Shown in pieces: positions 1-10,400 of a DNA stretch of 64,000 nt. The stretch's first letter is position 1, and each line of letters begins with the position of its first letter. Below the pieces are notes generated by a model. It was given only the letters and a program-made list of their open reading frames with translations. It did no database searches and had not been told where the DNA came from. The position numbers and the translations under genes were made by a program. The DNA is from Bryopsis sp. KO-2023 (Eukaryota; Chlorophyta; Ulvophyceae; Bryopsidales; Bryopsidaceae), in NCBI GenBank assembly GCA_030272585.1, contig BSYQ01000002.1:2976001-3040000 (forward strand), in the 5' to 3' direction.

Positions 1-1968
1 TTAAGGCTGCATCCCTCTGTTCTTGGGACTCTGAAATACAACATGCATAGTAATAAAGGAGTCACCCGTCAGATAATACACCATTAACCCCCACCTATGT
101 TCCAATGAGGCATATTCTTCTTGTCAGATTGAAGTTCTCTACAGATTGGATCGATGTCTAGAAGGTTCATATCAAAACCAACAAATGAGAATCTCATATT
201 TATTTGAGGGGTGGTTCAGTTCTCGACAAGGCAACTTTTTTTTTTTTTTTTTTCTGGAAATACTGGGGAGAACATACCACAAGGTTGATGTCGAGAAATC
301 GACACCTGGTCCTCAACACCTCTCTTGGGAGAATTAAAAAAGGGTTCTTTGGAGGTCTCTTCGTCGTCCCCATGAGTTGTCGATACCGATACTTGATGAA
401 AGGAAAAGAAGACCATTCTGGTTTCCAAATACAAAATGAATGGTTCAGAAGAACAACAAAATTCTGTCATGGAATTGGAGTGTGGATTATCTCGAGTATG
501 GCTGCCTGCATCCCTACGAGCTTCATTACGGAACAATGCCCAGACGAAGAGCTTTTCTTTGAGCAGACTGTGCCTGGCAATGTTCCAATGGATACCTGAC
601 AGGTCCCTCCAGAAAAACAGGTCCTTCCATAAAATTGGGTGCTGGAAGCAAGTGCGTGGAGATCGTTTACCTTGCAAATCCTGGGGTTTGCAGGATGTCC
701 ACCTCAGCTGAGCACCGTATGTAGCAAGAAAGACGAGTGGCCACTCCTGCGTCGTTCTTGCTCTTCACCTGATAGTCAATCGACAAGGACAACCGTCGTC
801 GTTAAGAACCACCCCAACCAACATCTGGTCCTTCAACCGCCTAACTCGTGCGTCGCGACCTATCGCATTTCGAGGGCTCCACCGTTGTACAACAGGTTGG
901 GTATATATACCCAACCTCAGGCCGGAGATGAATGCGCTTTCGTTTTTGAATGGACGAAATCCAACTTTCGCTAAGACAGGAAGTCCGCCTTTTTGAGGTC
1001 GTCGGTCCAAAGTCGTCTTCCGCACGCGTTTCACAGGCGGTCATAAACTCTACATGTTGGTGAAAAAGCTGAAAAAGGTCTGCATTCAAGGCTTGAACTT
1101 TAAGCGTCTTGCTGTTTGGGAGATTGACCCAATGACTTCGCGCATCAGTTTTTTGGGCCCCGCCCCGTCGATAAATTTAGGAAGACAAGCCAGGAATAAG
1201 AACAAAGCCAATCAATGAACGATGGACAAAGAACTGCTGAAAAAGAGCTTCATGGTGTTTTGTTTGGATTGTGTTGGTTTCTTTTTCAAGAAAAAACGTC
1301 AACTACTGAAAGGAATTCGGATTTTTTGGCGACAAAATTAAAACTCTTTGCTTCTGTTGCAAATGTGTGTGCTGAGAGCCCCCCTAAGTTTGCATTAAGC
1401 TTGTTCTTTCTTCTTCTCTTTCGAAATTTGAGTAAACAACACAGGACATACTCTTTTTTCCAACTTCCGATCAAAGTTTGCATTATTTATCCAGGTTCCT
1501 GTTTAAATGTAACTTTCTGGAGGGAAGTTTTGTTGTTTTCGAGGGAAGTACCAACAAGAGTTCAAGGTAGACCCAAACCAAAAAAGTAACGCAAGGATTT
1601 CCGTTGCTGGTTCGACATCTGGCCTTCTTGGCAAAAAAAGGTGTCGAGCCGCCTTTGGTTTTTCGCCTCTTTTCAGTCTGTTTTTGTGTCGAAGTTTGCA
1701 ACCTTTTTGAAAAGGGGATTCCTGACTATCCAAAATATGGGGGAATGTGGGGGTTGAGTCGGGTTCGCTCACTGAAGCGATGGAAGGAAGCTGCATACTT
1801 GCGAGTGTTCCCTCAGAATGCGACCGCACCAGGGTGCACCCTGAAAGCTCATAATTTTCAAGGAGCCCGCAGTCCCAAACGAGTTTTATTGACACAAGCA
1901 AGCCTCCCCTCAGTAGTCGGAGGAACTCCTGAGGTGGAACGGTGGGAGAAAAGGCTTGCAGGGCGGTC
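1..1968. other. Left edge, no gene assigned
   Basis: Several overlapping open frames occur on both strands (for example 216-677 and 1503-1970 on minus, 1604-2071 on plus), but none has a recognisable domain and opposite-strand frames overlap each other. A T-run lies near 237-253. The minus frame 1503-1970 begins exactly opposite the start codon of the downstream plus-strand gene. It could be a divergent exon, but nothing else supports it. Confidence 0.4.
894..917. repeat. Perfect 24-bp palindrome
   Basis: The sequence aggttgggtata followed by its exact reverse complement forms a 24-bp perfect palindrome with a TATATA centre. No function is assigned. It may be a cruciform-prone site or the footprint of a lost element. 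Confidence 0.7.
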
Positions 1969-3747
1969 ATGTCAGACGATCAGAATCATCCCTTGCGAGG
2001 TAACTGAACATGTTTGCGCCCATTTTCTCTGGTTTTTTCGCCACACGAAAGGGACGCGGCTACCACAGTAGCGACACCATAGCCATATTCCCTTTCCAAC
2101 CCACGATAGCGACACCTTTGAAGCTCCGCGTTGTTATGAAAAGTTGGCTAGTTCGGTCCTGGTGTCTTTTCAGCCAGCAAATGTGCGCGCTTCCTCACGT
2201 TTTGTTTCTGGATGTTTTGGAACAGTTGTAGTCAGGGGCCCACACTGTGCTTCTATGCAGAGAACTGCTCGGAGATTTTAGACGTCCAAGTGGAATGCGA
2301 TAATCTTCCTGACCGTCTCAATGGGCTGGAAGGCAACGCTGATGATAACATTCCCAGGGAGGTCATGCGCAGTTCTCGAGAGGACCCTGTGCTAGGTGAG
2401 AGGAATTTTCTCACCGGCCACAGTGCGCTGGTCTGCGCCACTTGTCGCTTGCCTTGTTCACATTTTGTGCTGGAGTTCGTTGAAGATGACAGGGCCGTTA
2501 CAGTTTTTATGTACGACTCCATTTTGTTTCCCCATTTCGCCTTCAGTTCAACAGAGTGGATATATCGGGGTGTTGTTCCTGATTCGTGAACTATGTCTAC
2601 AAAAGATCCCGTTTGGTCAGAAAATGTTGTAAGAATCTTCTTTCTTAGTGTGCGACTCAGGTGCCCCAGGGTCGAGGATGCAGCAAACGCTGATGAGAGT
2701 CAACAGCGTGTCTGAAACGATACACTTGCTCAAGGTACTCTAACAGTCTAGCTCCTCTTGATCAGCTGAACTCGACAGAAACTATACAAGGCCAGGGGAA
2801 AACTTTTGGTTTGTATGCGGTCGTTCAGGTCACCGTCGACGCGAAAGAAGAACACCTGCACGATGTTCTGAAGCAACTGGAAGAAAAGGATTTTTGTATA
2901 TCTGCGAGGGACGCCATAATTGATCAGAGAGATACGACGATAAAGTCTCTCCTGGAGAGTCTCAAGGAAGAAAGGGCCATAGTAAATTCTTTTCATGAGC
3001 AGCTGGTGGCTAATGTGGGGCAGTTGAAGAAGAAAACTGATAAGATAATGTCCCTTCGAGCGACCCTCGAGGAGAACGTCGCGCACAGAGTTTCCAGGGA
3101 GCATGAAATCGAAGCTCTGCGAGGTATGTTGCACCGATACCAAGGACGAAAAACGCTTTCATCCATATTTGACTTGTGTAAGGGATCAACGAAAAAAGCA
3201 ACAGTATCCCTCTTAACTCTTAGCTACATTGTAAAAAAAAAAAAATTGCGCAGCAACAGTAAAAACACAAGAACCCAGAGATCGACCTGGTATATTTCCC
3301 ATCATTGCACCTCCCGTTTACACCGGTGTGTAAAGTTTTTTGATAAGTTTTCTTTACTTTCAGAAGCTAGATTTTGCGGGTATATGTGAAAGCAAAGAGT
3401 CGCGGACAGATTTGGGTCTGTATGAACATTTCTGTAAAACAAAACACCATTGGACACCAGTGTTTCCCCTTAAGACTTCTGTCTCTATAACTTGGACATT
3501 TTCCAGTAAGAAAATGAAACAGTGCGGATACACGCTCTCTTTTTCTGCTGCAGGTGAACTCGAAACACTCAAGCAGGAACAAATCAAGGAGGAAGACGAA
3601 GTGATCAGACGGAGAGAAGGGGTGATAAGAGCGAATGTCGAAAAAACAATGATGCGCGGTAGACTTCTAGCTGATAATTTTCTGGACGCTTTGGCTCCCG
3701 GTTTCAGCGATTCTTGGCAATCATTTACGATCACGTCCACAAGATGA
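1969..3747 (+). CDS. Five-exon gene for a 242-aa coiled-coil protein
   Basis: Exons are inferred at 1969-1999, 2261-2395, 2661-2734, 2829-3123 and 3554-3747. All four introns are GT-AG (donors GAG|GTAACT, TAG|GTGAGA, AAG|GTACTC, GAG|GTATGT). The phases agree at every junction (1, 1, 0, 1), and the total of 729 nt gives 242 residues plus TGA. The start is ATG 1969 (MSDDQNHPLR), just upstream of the first donor. The third to fifth exons encode a long charged heptad-rich helix (for example LHDVLKQLEEKD, HEIEALRGELETLKQEQ), so a coiled coil covers roughly residues 80-200. No enzyme motif, signal peptide or membrane segment is seen. An alternative acceptor at 2174 would keep the frame open but adds a hydrophobic stretch. 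AATAAA at 4085-4090 could be its poly(A) signal. Coiled coil is inferred from sequence. The function is unknown, and a structural or scaffolding role is only a guess. Confidence 0.75.
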
Positions 3748-3869
3748 AAATTTATTTGACCTCAAGTGGCTCAATTTTGGTTGAAAAATGCGAAAGCCTG
3801 TCGGTTTTTGTGAGCCCTGGACATTGTTGAAGTTGATTGGGATACGGCTCTGGAGGGATAAAGAATCCC

Positions 3870-3962
3870 TGAAGTGGGTCGATCAATCGACCAATAGTGA
3901 ATTACTACGTAATAAAAGGGGACCACTCTTTGTCAAGAGTGGGGAATTGCTTCGGGAACATA
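3870..3962 (+). repeat. Dispersed ~90-bp repeat, copy 1
   Basis: It shares long near-identical blocks with 6383-6475, including gggtcgatcaatc, ccaatagtgaatt and a hairpin-like segment around caagagt. It probably belongs to a short non-autonomous element. Both copies lie beside host genes. Confidence 0.7.
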
Positions 3963-4056
3963 ATTGGGTTTTGTATACGACTGAAGGCCTCAATCTTACG
4001 GCATCAAAACGGCATCATCGGGGTTCCATCAACGGCCTTTGGGGTCATGAGCTCGA

Positions 4057-4080
4057 TTTGTTTGTTTGTTTGTTTGTTTG
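4057..4080 (+). repeat. (TTTG)6 microsatellite
   Basis: Six uninterrupted TTTG units lie in the spacer between two convergent genes. Confidence 0.9.
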
Positions 4081-4114
4081 AAGAGAAATAAAATTCGTTA
4101 AATTCTTTGAAGTT

Positions 4115-5158
4115 TCATGCAAGATCAGAAGAAAAGTCCCACCAAAGCACTTCCCCCCTCACGACAGTCAACCTCTCGCTCGTCAAGAACAATGCTTCAA
4201 TATAACGACCAACATAAAAGGTTCGGAGACAACGATCCTCGTCGATATCCCATAATTCCACATCATCATCTGCTTTTACTCGTACGAATCTATCCCCATT
4301 GGAACCTATTGCAACAGACCAAATATCATCGTTTTTGATCGTTTTGACGCAACTTCCCGTCTCTTGCCCCCATAATCGCAAAGTGCAATCTTCGGAACCA
4401 CTTATGATAAGTTTTCCACCCATGCCCACATGACGCACACCTTCCTCAAAGCATTGAATCACCCTCACAAGAGCGAACGATTCTAAGCTCCAAAGAAAAA
4501 GGGCACTGCTCCCCAATCCACATACCAACAAACTCCCTTCCTCGTTTGAAGCAAGACATAAAATCTCGGAGGCCATACAGTCATTTCTACTTCCCTCCAA
4601 AAGAACTTTTTGGTAAGTCCATTCCTTCTTCTCCCACAAACCCAAGTGTCCATCTTCCCCACTAATAGCAACGAATTTTCTAGCCTCCACAACAGCACTC
4701 ACTGGAAATGGAACTGGAAAAGACGTTCTTTCATGCAAATGCGGTATTTCCAACACGAATACCATATCGGAGCTATCACTAGCAAGAACAAGCCCACCAC
4801 AAAGACACACAAAAAACATATGCCCCCTCATATCCTTGGCAATCAAGTTACCAGTCGAGGCATCCACAAGGACAATCCCTCCATAAATCCCTACAGCAAT
4901 AATATCCCCCGCCATAGCGACATCATACACCATTTTTACCCCCCCCTCCAAAACGTCGATCCGTTTTGGTGCTAACTTGCTGCATCTCCATGCGTTTTCA
5001 AGCCTCACTTTTCTTCTGAAAGAATCTTCTCCTACCACTTCGCTCCAAGATTTCGCCACACACGAGCACCTGGCCAAACTTTTTGCTCGAAAGTGGGCGA
5101 AAATTTCTCTGAGAATGTCCCTTGGAAGGTTCCACTCTGTGTTTGTTGCATCATTCAT
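4115..5158 (-). CDS. F-box / WD40-repeat protein (347 aa, single exon)
   Basis: A single 347-codon frame runs from ATG at 5158. Residues about 10-50 are an F-box (LPRDILREIFAHF, then a conserved W in SCVAKSWSEVV), which in this family binds Skp1. The rest folds as about six or seven WD40 blades, with visible WD/GD-type endings such as SGEDGHLGLWEKK, SGSEDCTLRLWGQETG and VELWDIDEDRCLRTF. By family knowledge this is the substrate-receptor subunit of an SCF-type E3 ubiquitin ligase. The substrate cannot be told from sequence. It has no visible intron, whereas both flanking coiled-coil genes are finely split, so an origin by retroposition is possible. Length fits the FBXW class. It is convergent with the 1969-3747 gene. 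Confidence 0.9.
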   Translation of the reverse strand: MNDATNTEWNLPRDILREIFAHFRAKSLARCSCVAKSWSEVVGEDSFRRKVRLENAWRCSKLAPKRIDVLEGGVKMVYDVAMAGDIIAVGIYGGIVLVDASTGNLIAKDMRGHMFFVCLCGGLVLASDSSDMVFVLEIPHLHERTSFPVPFPVSAVVEARKFVAISGEDGHLGLWEKKEWTYQKVLLEGSRNDCMASEILCLASNEEGSLLVCGLGSSALFLWSLESFALVRVIQCFEEGVRHVGMGGKLIISGSEDCTLRLWGQETGSCVKTIKNDDIWSVAIGSNGDRFVRVKADDDVELWDIDEDRCLRTFYVGRYIEALFLTSERLTVVRGEVLWWDFSSDLA

Positions 5159-6382
5159 TCCTAAAGCACATTCATCATTTTCTTAGAGGGACATTTCAGA
5201 GGTTTGAATGGAACATTGAAGGGCCGGCAAAAACTTTACATATAACACCCCTGGCCAAAGCTAGCGAGCAAGGGTTCGCCTTTCCTCAACTGAACGATCA
5301 CCGCAACAAAAATTGTCTGACGATGGGTAATTTTTCCGATGTTGCCCACACAAACCCCTACAAGAAGCCAGCAAAAAATCATAGCCCGCTTTGAGCTCGA
5401 AACAAATATCGAAACGGAACAGCACAGCTCAAAAATAAAGACTTGTTTTTACGTGGTCGGGCTATCGCCCGAGCGCCCCTCGCTCAGCATTCTTCCCACC
5501 ACCCGAACAAACGGGAATATTCGCTCAAAACTCACTCGACAGATCGACGCCCTCAAAAAAGACCAACCGCTATTTTTTTAATTGTGTCCGAGAAAAGCGC
5601 GGAAAGTCCTCAAAGGCGGCGCTTTCGAAAACTTGCGGCGTCCTACCGCTTCTGCCCTTTCCAGCTTGAGCGCGCTTTTTGAGCAAATTCGAAGCACACC
5701 TGGCACCCCTCGAACAACGTTGGGGTTGGGGTGCTGATGGAATGTGGAGGAGGTTCCCTGTTGATGGCTGTTTTTTTCTCATATGATGATGGGTGGCGAT
5801 GGCCTCCTGTCTCGACAGTCACTGGGAATGTCTGGGGGAATACAGGGAAGGATTTTTCCGGTTTACTGTGTGGAGTCCAGAGGTGGCTGCGGGCTGAGCC
5901 CCAGTCCCACCACGGCGCAGGCGACCCGCGGTTGGGGATTAGACGAGACCTAACGTTGATCGACGTCGGGGTAGCGACACAGGTAGCCCGGTGCAGGAAA
6001 GTGTGCGATACTCGGACAAGAGACCTTGCACTTGCTCGCTGGCCGCGCGTCACAGGTGAGCGCCGACCTTGGTGCCACTTCCCCCCAACACACCCCGAAA
6101 AAGAAAGTTGCAAAAAGGTCCACGTCGTTCGTTCTCTCACGGGGAGGGTTCGTGAGGCTGGAAGGCCCGGTGCATTCCAAACAAGAATATATGGAGAAGC
6201 AATTAATCGAAACATGAAGTGCCTGTGGGTGTGCTCTAGTTCTGTTTTGCTGGTTTTGGGGTTTGCACACCCTCCGTCACTGTTTGCCAAAAGTATTATA
6301 TATGATACTTTTACTGGCCTGTCCTATACAGGACAGGCCAGAGCCTATTGCATCAGGTGTATACAAAGAGGGATCCATAAGA
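5159..6382. other. Intergenic, two overlapping unresolved open frames
   Basis: Two long frames overlap on opposite strands (5643-6290 minus, 215 codons; 5731-6447 plus, 238 codons). The segment is GC-richer than its surroundings, which itself lengthens open frames. Neither frame shows a domain, a clear start context or splice support, so neither is called as a gene. Confidence 0.35.
6315..6340. repeat. Short perfect hairpin
   Basis: The arm tggcctgtcct and its exact reverse complement are separated by 4 nt. It directly follows an AT-rich near-palindrome (6292-6309) and precedes repeat copy 2. It is probably part of the same small element. Confidence 0.6.
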
Positions 6383-6475
6383 GAGACAATGGGTCGATCA
6401 ATCAACCAATAGTGAATTGCCACATAATGAAAGGGGAGCACTCTTGATCAAGAGTAGGGAACTGCTATGAGACAG
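6383..6475 (+). repeat. Dispersed ~90-bp repeat, copy 2
   Basis: A diverged copy of the repeat at 3870-3962 in the same orientation. It contains the 16-bp perfect palindrome actcttgatcaagagt. Confidence 0.7.
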
Positions 6476-7047
6476 TGCGAAGAAACGGTGTATCGAAGAC
6501 CCACATCGTCATGTATACTTACAGAGAGACAACATACATAAAGTGTTTCGTTTTATCGCGCGTTTGTTTGAGCCTGCAGAAGATGATGTGCTCTGAGAGA
6601 ACCGACCAAAGCATCGAGAGGGGTGTCGAGAGGGAATCTGCCTGATTCTGATGTTATGCAGATAAGTTTGCTTGCTGAGGGTTTTCCTTTTGAATCCCCC
6701 TGATTCCATAGGCTGTGGCCTGGCATGTCTTGTAGTACTTTTGATTGGTTCGGTACCAGAGATCCGTTGTTGGTCTGAATAATACCAAGTTCGTGAAATT
6801 TATGAGTAGCATGAGGCGAATTTCGAAACACTAAAGAGTTCAGAACAATGGAGGGGGGAAACTCATCCGGAGCATGGATCCACCCAGAGGCAACTCAACA
6901 AATATTATCAGCATCCAACAATTGTAGCAATTGTTCAAACTGCTCTTCGGTGGCGACAAAGCAAAGATAAAGCATCGAAAAATTAGCCATCATCCAATAA
7001 AAGTCGATTCAATAAAACAGCCTCTTGAGACATAACCCCCCCCCCCC
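6476..7047. other. Intergenic spacer
   Basis: No gene is supported. A run of C ends at 7047, immediately before the palindrome at 7048. Confidence 0.5.
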
Positions 7048-7110
7048 GAATACAGTACCCCGGGGTACAATAATAAAATTTTAATTATTGTACCCCGGGG
7101 TACTGTATTC
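7048..7110. repeat. 63-bp near-perfect palindrome
   Basis: Two 27-bp arms (gaatacagtaccccggggta and seven further bases) are exact reverse complements around a 9-nt AT loop (7075-7083), which is itself nearly palindromic. It follows a C-run and lies about 300 bp upstream of the next gene's start codon. It may be a minimal fold-back element. The C-run makes local sequencing or assembly error possible. Confidence 0.85.
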
Positions 7111-7405
7111 GTTACTGTATTAGTTTAAACTTTGGAAAAAAAATTCAGGGGGGTACACTATTCCCCGTTTGCTCCAGGGGCGGCGGGGGTATTATATTTG
7201 GGTGAGGGGGGGTTACCATAGAGAACGACAGTGGAATAGGCAAGGAGACAAAAATATCCATGAGTATTCTGACTATCCGCCGCCAAAAAACTGTATTCTT
7301 TCCCACGGTTGGCGGTTATATGGACGGTCTGACCTGCGTAACCATCTTTGTTTGACCTTCAGGGCTCTACATAAGCAAGGAATCCACAGGACGGCTCCAC
7401 CTTCG

Positions 7406-10400
7406 ATGATGTTGGGTTGGATTCGCAAACTGTGTTGTGGTAAACCACCGAAAGACCTGCCAATAGTTTACGACCACCAAGCTTCTTCAGTGATTGCGGA
7501 GGAGCAAGCGCCAGTGATTGTGGAGGAGCAGCCCCCAATTTTTTCGGACGACGGATACGAAGAAGACCTCTTCAGAACAACAGAGACCTCCCTTTCGATC
7601 AGTGACCCTTATCCCGTCCCTCCATCGACACCACACAACTTCTTCGAAGATCCTGCGTGGGCGGCGGTAATATTTTTCAGTCAGAAAAATATATTTCTGA
7701 AAATATGTATATTTTAGAAAATAGGTAACTCGATTTAGGTGACAATTTGGAATATACGTTTCCAATTTTAAACATAGAAAATGTTTACATGTTTAAAGTG
7801 TTCTAACTGTTTAAATGTTTTTCTTGTTCAACAGCTCCGTGTGCTGAGGGCCACTGTAAAACTGGAAAAAATCGTCGCAGCTAATAGAGACCTAGAGGTG
7901 AGTATAGTCAATCGCTTGAAATAGATATCACAAGTTGTTTGTCAATTGATTGGAAACCGCAAGCATCGCTCTGGTCTGAATAAAACAGTTCGACGTGGAT
8001 ATGAGTGCTCGAAAAAGAGAAAAACGAGAAGTTGTCTGTATATTTTGCATGGAGAGATGCAACTTTGGTCCACCGAAAGTGAGACAGGGAATGCCGTTTT
8101 CCAGGTTTCGAACAGCGAATGAAGGTTACAGGAGATAGGCGACAGGGGTTGGACCAGAACAACTGTGGAACGATTTCATGGAACGTCCAAGCAGATGGTG
8201 CAAATGCGATGGATGAGAAAGGTTTCGTCCGCCGAAGATGCCTGGAAACAGTGGGAGCGCTTTCCAAGACGCTGAAGGTTTTCAATCTGCTAAGGCATCG
8301 AAACTTCAACAAATCCCAGGATGCCAAGGAATATTCCATTAATTAATGGACACTCCTAAATGACTGCAGCGGAGTGTTCACCCCACCGGGGTGTTCAGAC
8401 AGAACTCTCCAAATGAATCAACGTTTCAAAAAGGAAGTCATTGGTACCGACTCCAGTTTATTGTCACCAGACTCAGAGGAAATCCCAGTGTTTTGGGATT
8501 TTTGGAAGGAAACCAGGCAAAAGTTTCTCCAATGTGGAGGTCCCTTGCATACAAGTCTTTTACAGACCGTCGTTCGAGCTCCTCATCGACCTGACCCTCG
8601 AAATCAGAGCTGGATTTTACACCGTCTACTAAAGTACCAAAATATTCTAGCTCTCCAGAGTAGCACAGGGGATACATGGACGACCAAGAAAACGTCAATA
8701 TCAGGAGTGAAAAAGTAAGGATCGACAATTCACTTGAATTTTTTTTTTTTTTGCAAATTGGAGACGTTTCGCATCGTTTCGCATAATATGTTTAAACATT
8801 TCACTCCAAATTTCACTCCAAATCACTCCAAATTTTACTCCAACAGATCAGAAGTGGGGAAACAAAACCCTGTTTTGGGGTTGAGGATGAATAATGGCAA
8901 AATATGGGAGACACATCGACTGGGAGAAAATGAGAAAGGCGACGGCGTGGTGAAAATCGATTCAATGAAAGATGTCAAGACGCAAGGGCCAATGCTGGTT
9001 TTGTCGGAGGTGCCCACCCACGATTCCCCCTGTCTGAACTCACAGGCGTTTCCATTGATCGGATTTGAGAGGGTCCTGGTCCTGATAAGGTTTGATAAAA
9101 ACACGCGCCCCCCCATCCACCCCTGCACCACCATTGCTGCTGAGACTGGAACTCTTTGCGGAGTGAGGGAGCAGGCCTCGGAGAGATCGACGTGTTTCCA
9201 TCGACATATGGGGAATTTAAACGAAGTGAAGGGAAGCTTGTCCACTATGTGCTCCAGGAAATGTTTTCCAGATAAAACACAGGTCCTACCCCCAAACGAG
9301 AAGGTTACAGTCGCAATCGATGAAAGACAGGAGGACTTCACCACCCAAAAGAAAGTCATGCGCTTTCAGTCTGTGGTGTTTCATGGCAAAAACGTTATGC
9401 AGGCGTTCATCAAGCTGCCAATGATGGGCAGAAAACTGCTGATGCATGAATACGGCGCAGTGAAGATTGGAATAGGCACCGAGCCAAGCCGAGAGGACCT
9501 TTCCGACTGCTTTCATAGTTTCGCCAAGTCTTTCAGAAAGTTTTCAAACACAACACACAGGCTCCCTCACGCCACGAAACAAGGTTCGGTTGAGAACATG
9601 GGGATGGATTCCCCAGATGCCACCAAAATCATACCCCCCATGGTTATCGATGGGGCAAACCTGATCTTTTTCTCCATTCGTTTTCATCAGGACAACAGGA
9701 CGCAAGAGAAAACAAATCACACAAGACCGAGGTTCAAGACCTGAAGTTACGGGTTCAGAGGAGCCCATCGAGTTACAAGATCGAAAACGTGCAAAAGTTC
9801 GCTGAAACTGTCACCACCTTATGCTCCAAAGCCGACAGTTTGACCCAAAGACTCGAGCACAGAGCGGATGAATTGGAATACGAAATTTGCCTTTCAGAGT
9901 CTGGCTCGGTCGATTTGAAACCTGCAAATGACGGCTTGTCGAGAGCAGGAAATACGTTGGTTGAGGAGCTGGGATCTTGCCAAGGACAATGTACCGAGTC
10001 TGAGGAATATCATTGCCTCTTGCCATGGCATTGGCGATGGAAGACTTGGAAACGCAACCGGATGCTTGTCCATTCGGAGAATCGGTGGAGCTGCTCAGTC
10101 TTATGGGAAGGATGAACACTGACAACAGCAGACTTGAGTCTGATCTAGAAATTCTTCAGCAGATGCAGCTTCGATCCAGAGAGCAATGGGGGGGACCAAC
10201 GATTCCCTACGACGTCAATTCCACAATCACTGAAGCTTGCGAGGGCGTATCGTGCGAGGTTTCACTTGCCAGGGGGCCACACGATTTGCGACACGCCCTA
10301 CACGAGAGAAGAGCAGATCATCTGGGAGATTTATCGTTAGGGAACGCGACGAGTATGGCGAATGTTGCGAGTGTGAGGGGTTCCCTGAAGTTGAGGACTT

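Larger units (their letters stand above)
3748..4114. other. Convergent intergenic spacer
   Basis: This spacer separates the stop codons of two convergent genes. It carries one copy of a dispersed repeat (3870-3962), a (TTTG)6 microsatellite (4057-4080) and a plus-strand AATAAA at 4085-4090. TTTATT at 3751-3756 is an AATAAA on the minus strand and could serve the F-box/WD40 gene, which would make the two 3' ends overlap. Confidence 0.5.

Noticed and set aside
5643-6447. Pair of >200-codon frames on opposite strands
   Set aside because: They overlap almost fully, lie in GC-rich DNA, and show no domain or splice support. I could not choose between them.
8835-9359. 174-codon minus-strand frame
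   Set aside because: It is antisense to exon 8847-9583, which has matched splice phases on both sides on the plus strand.
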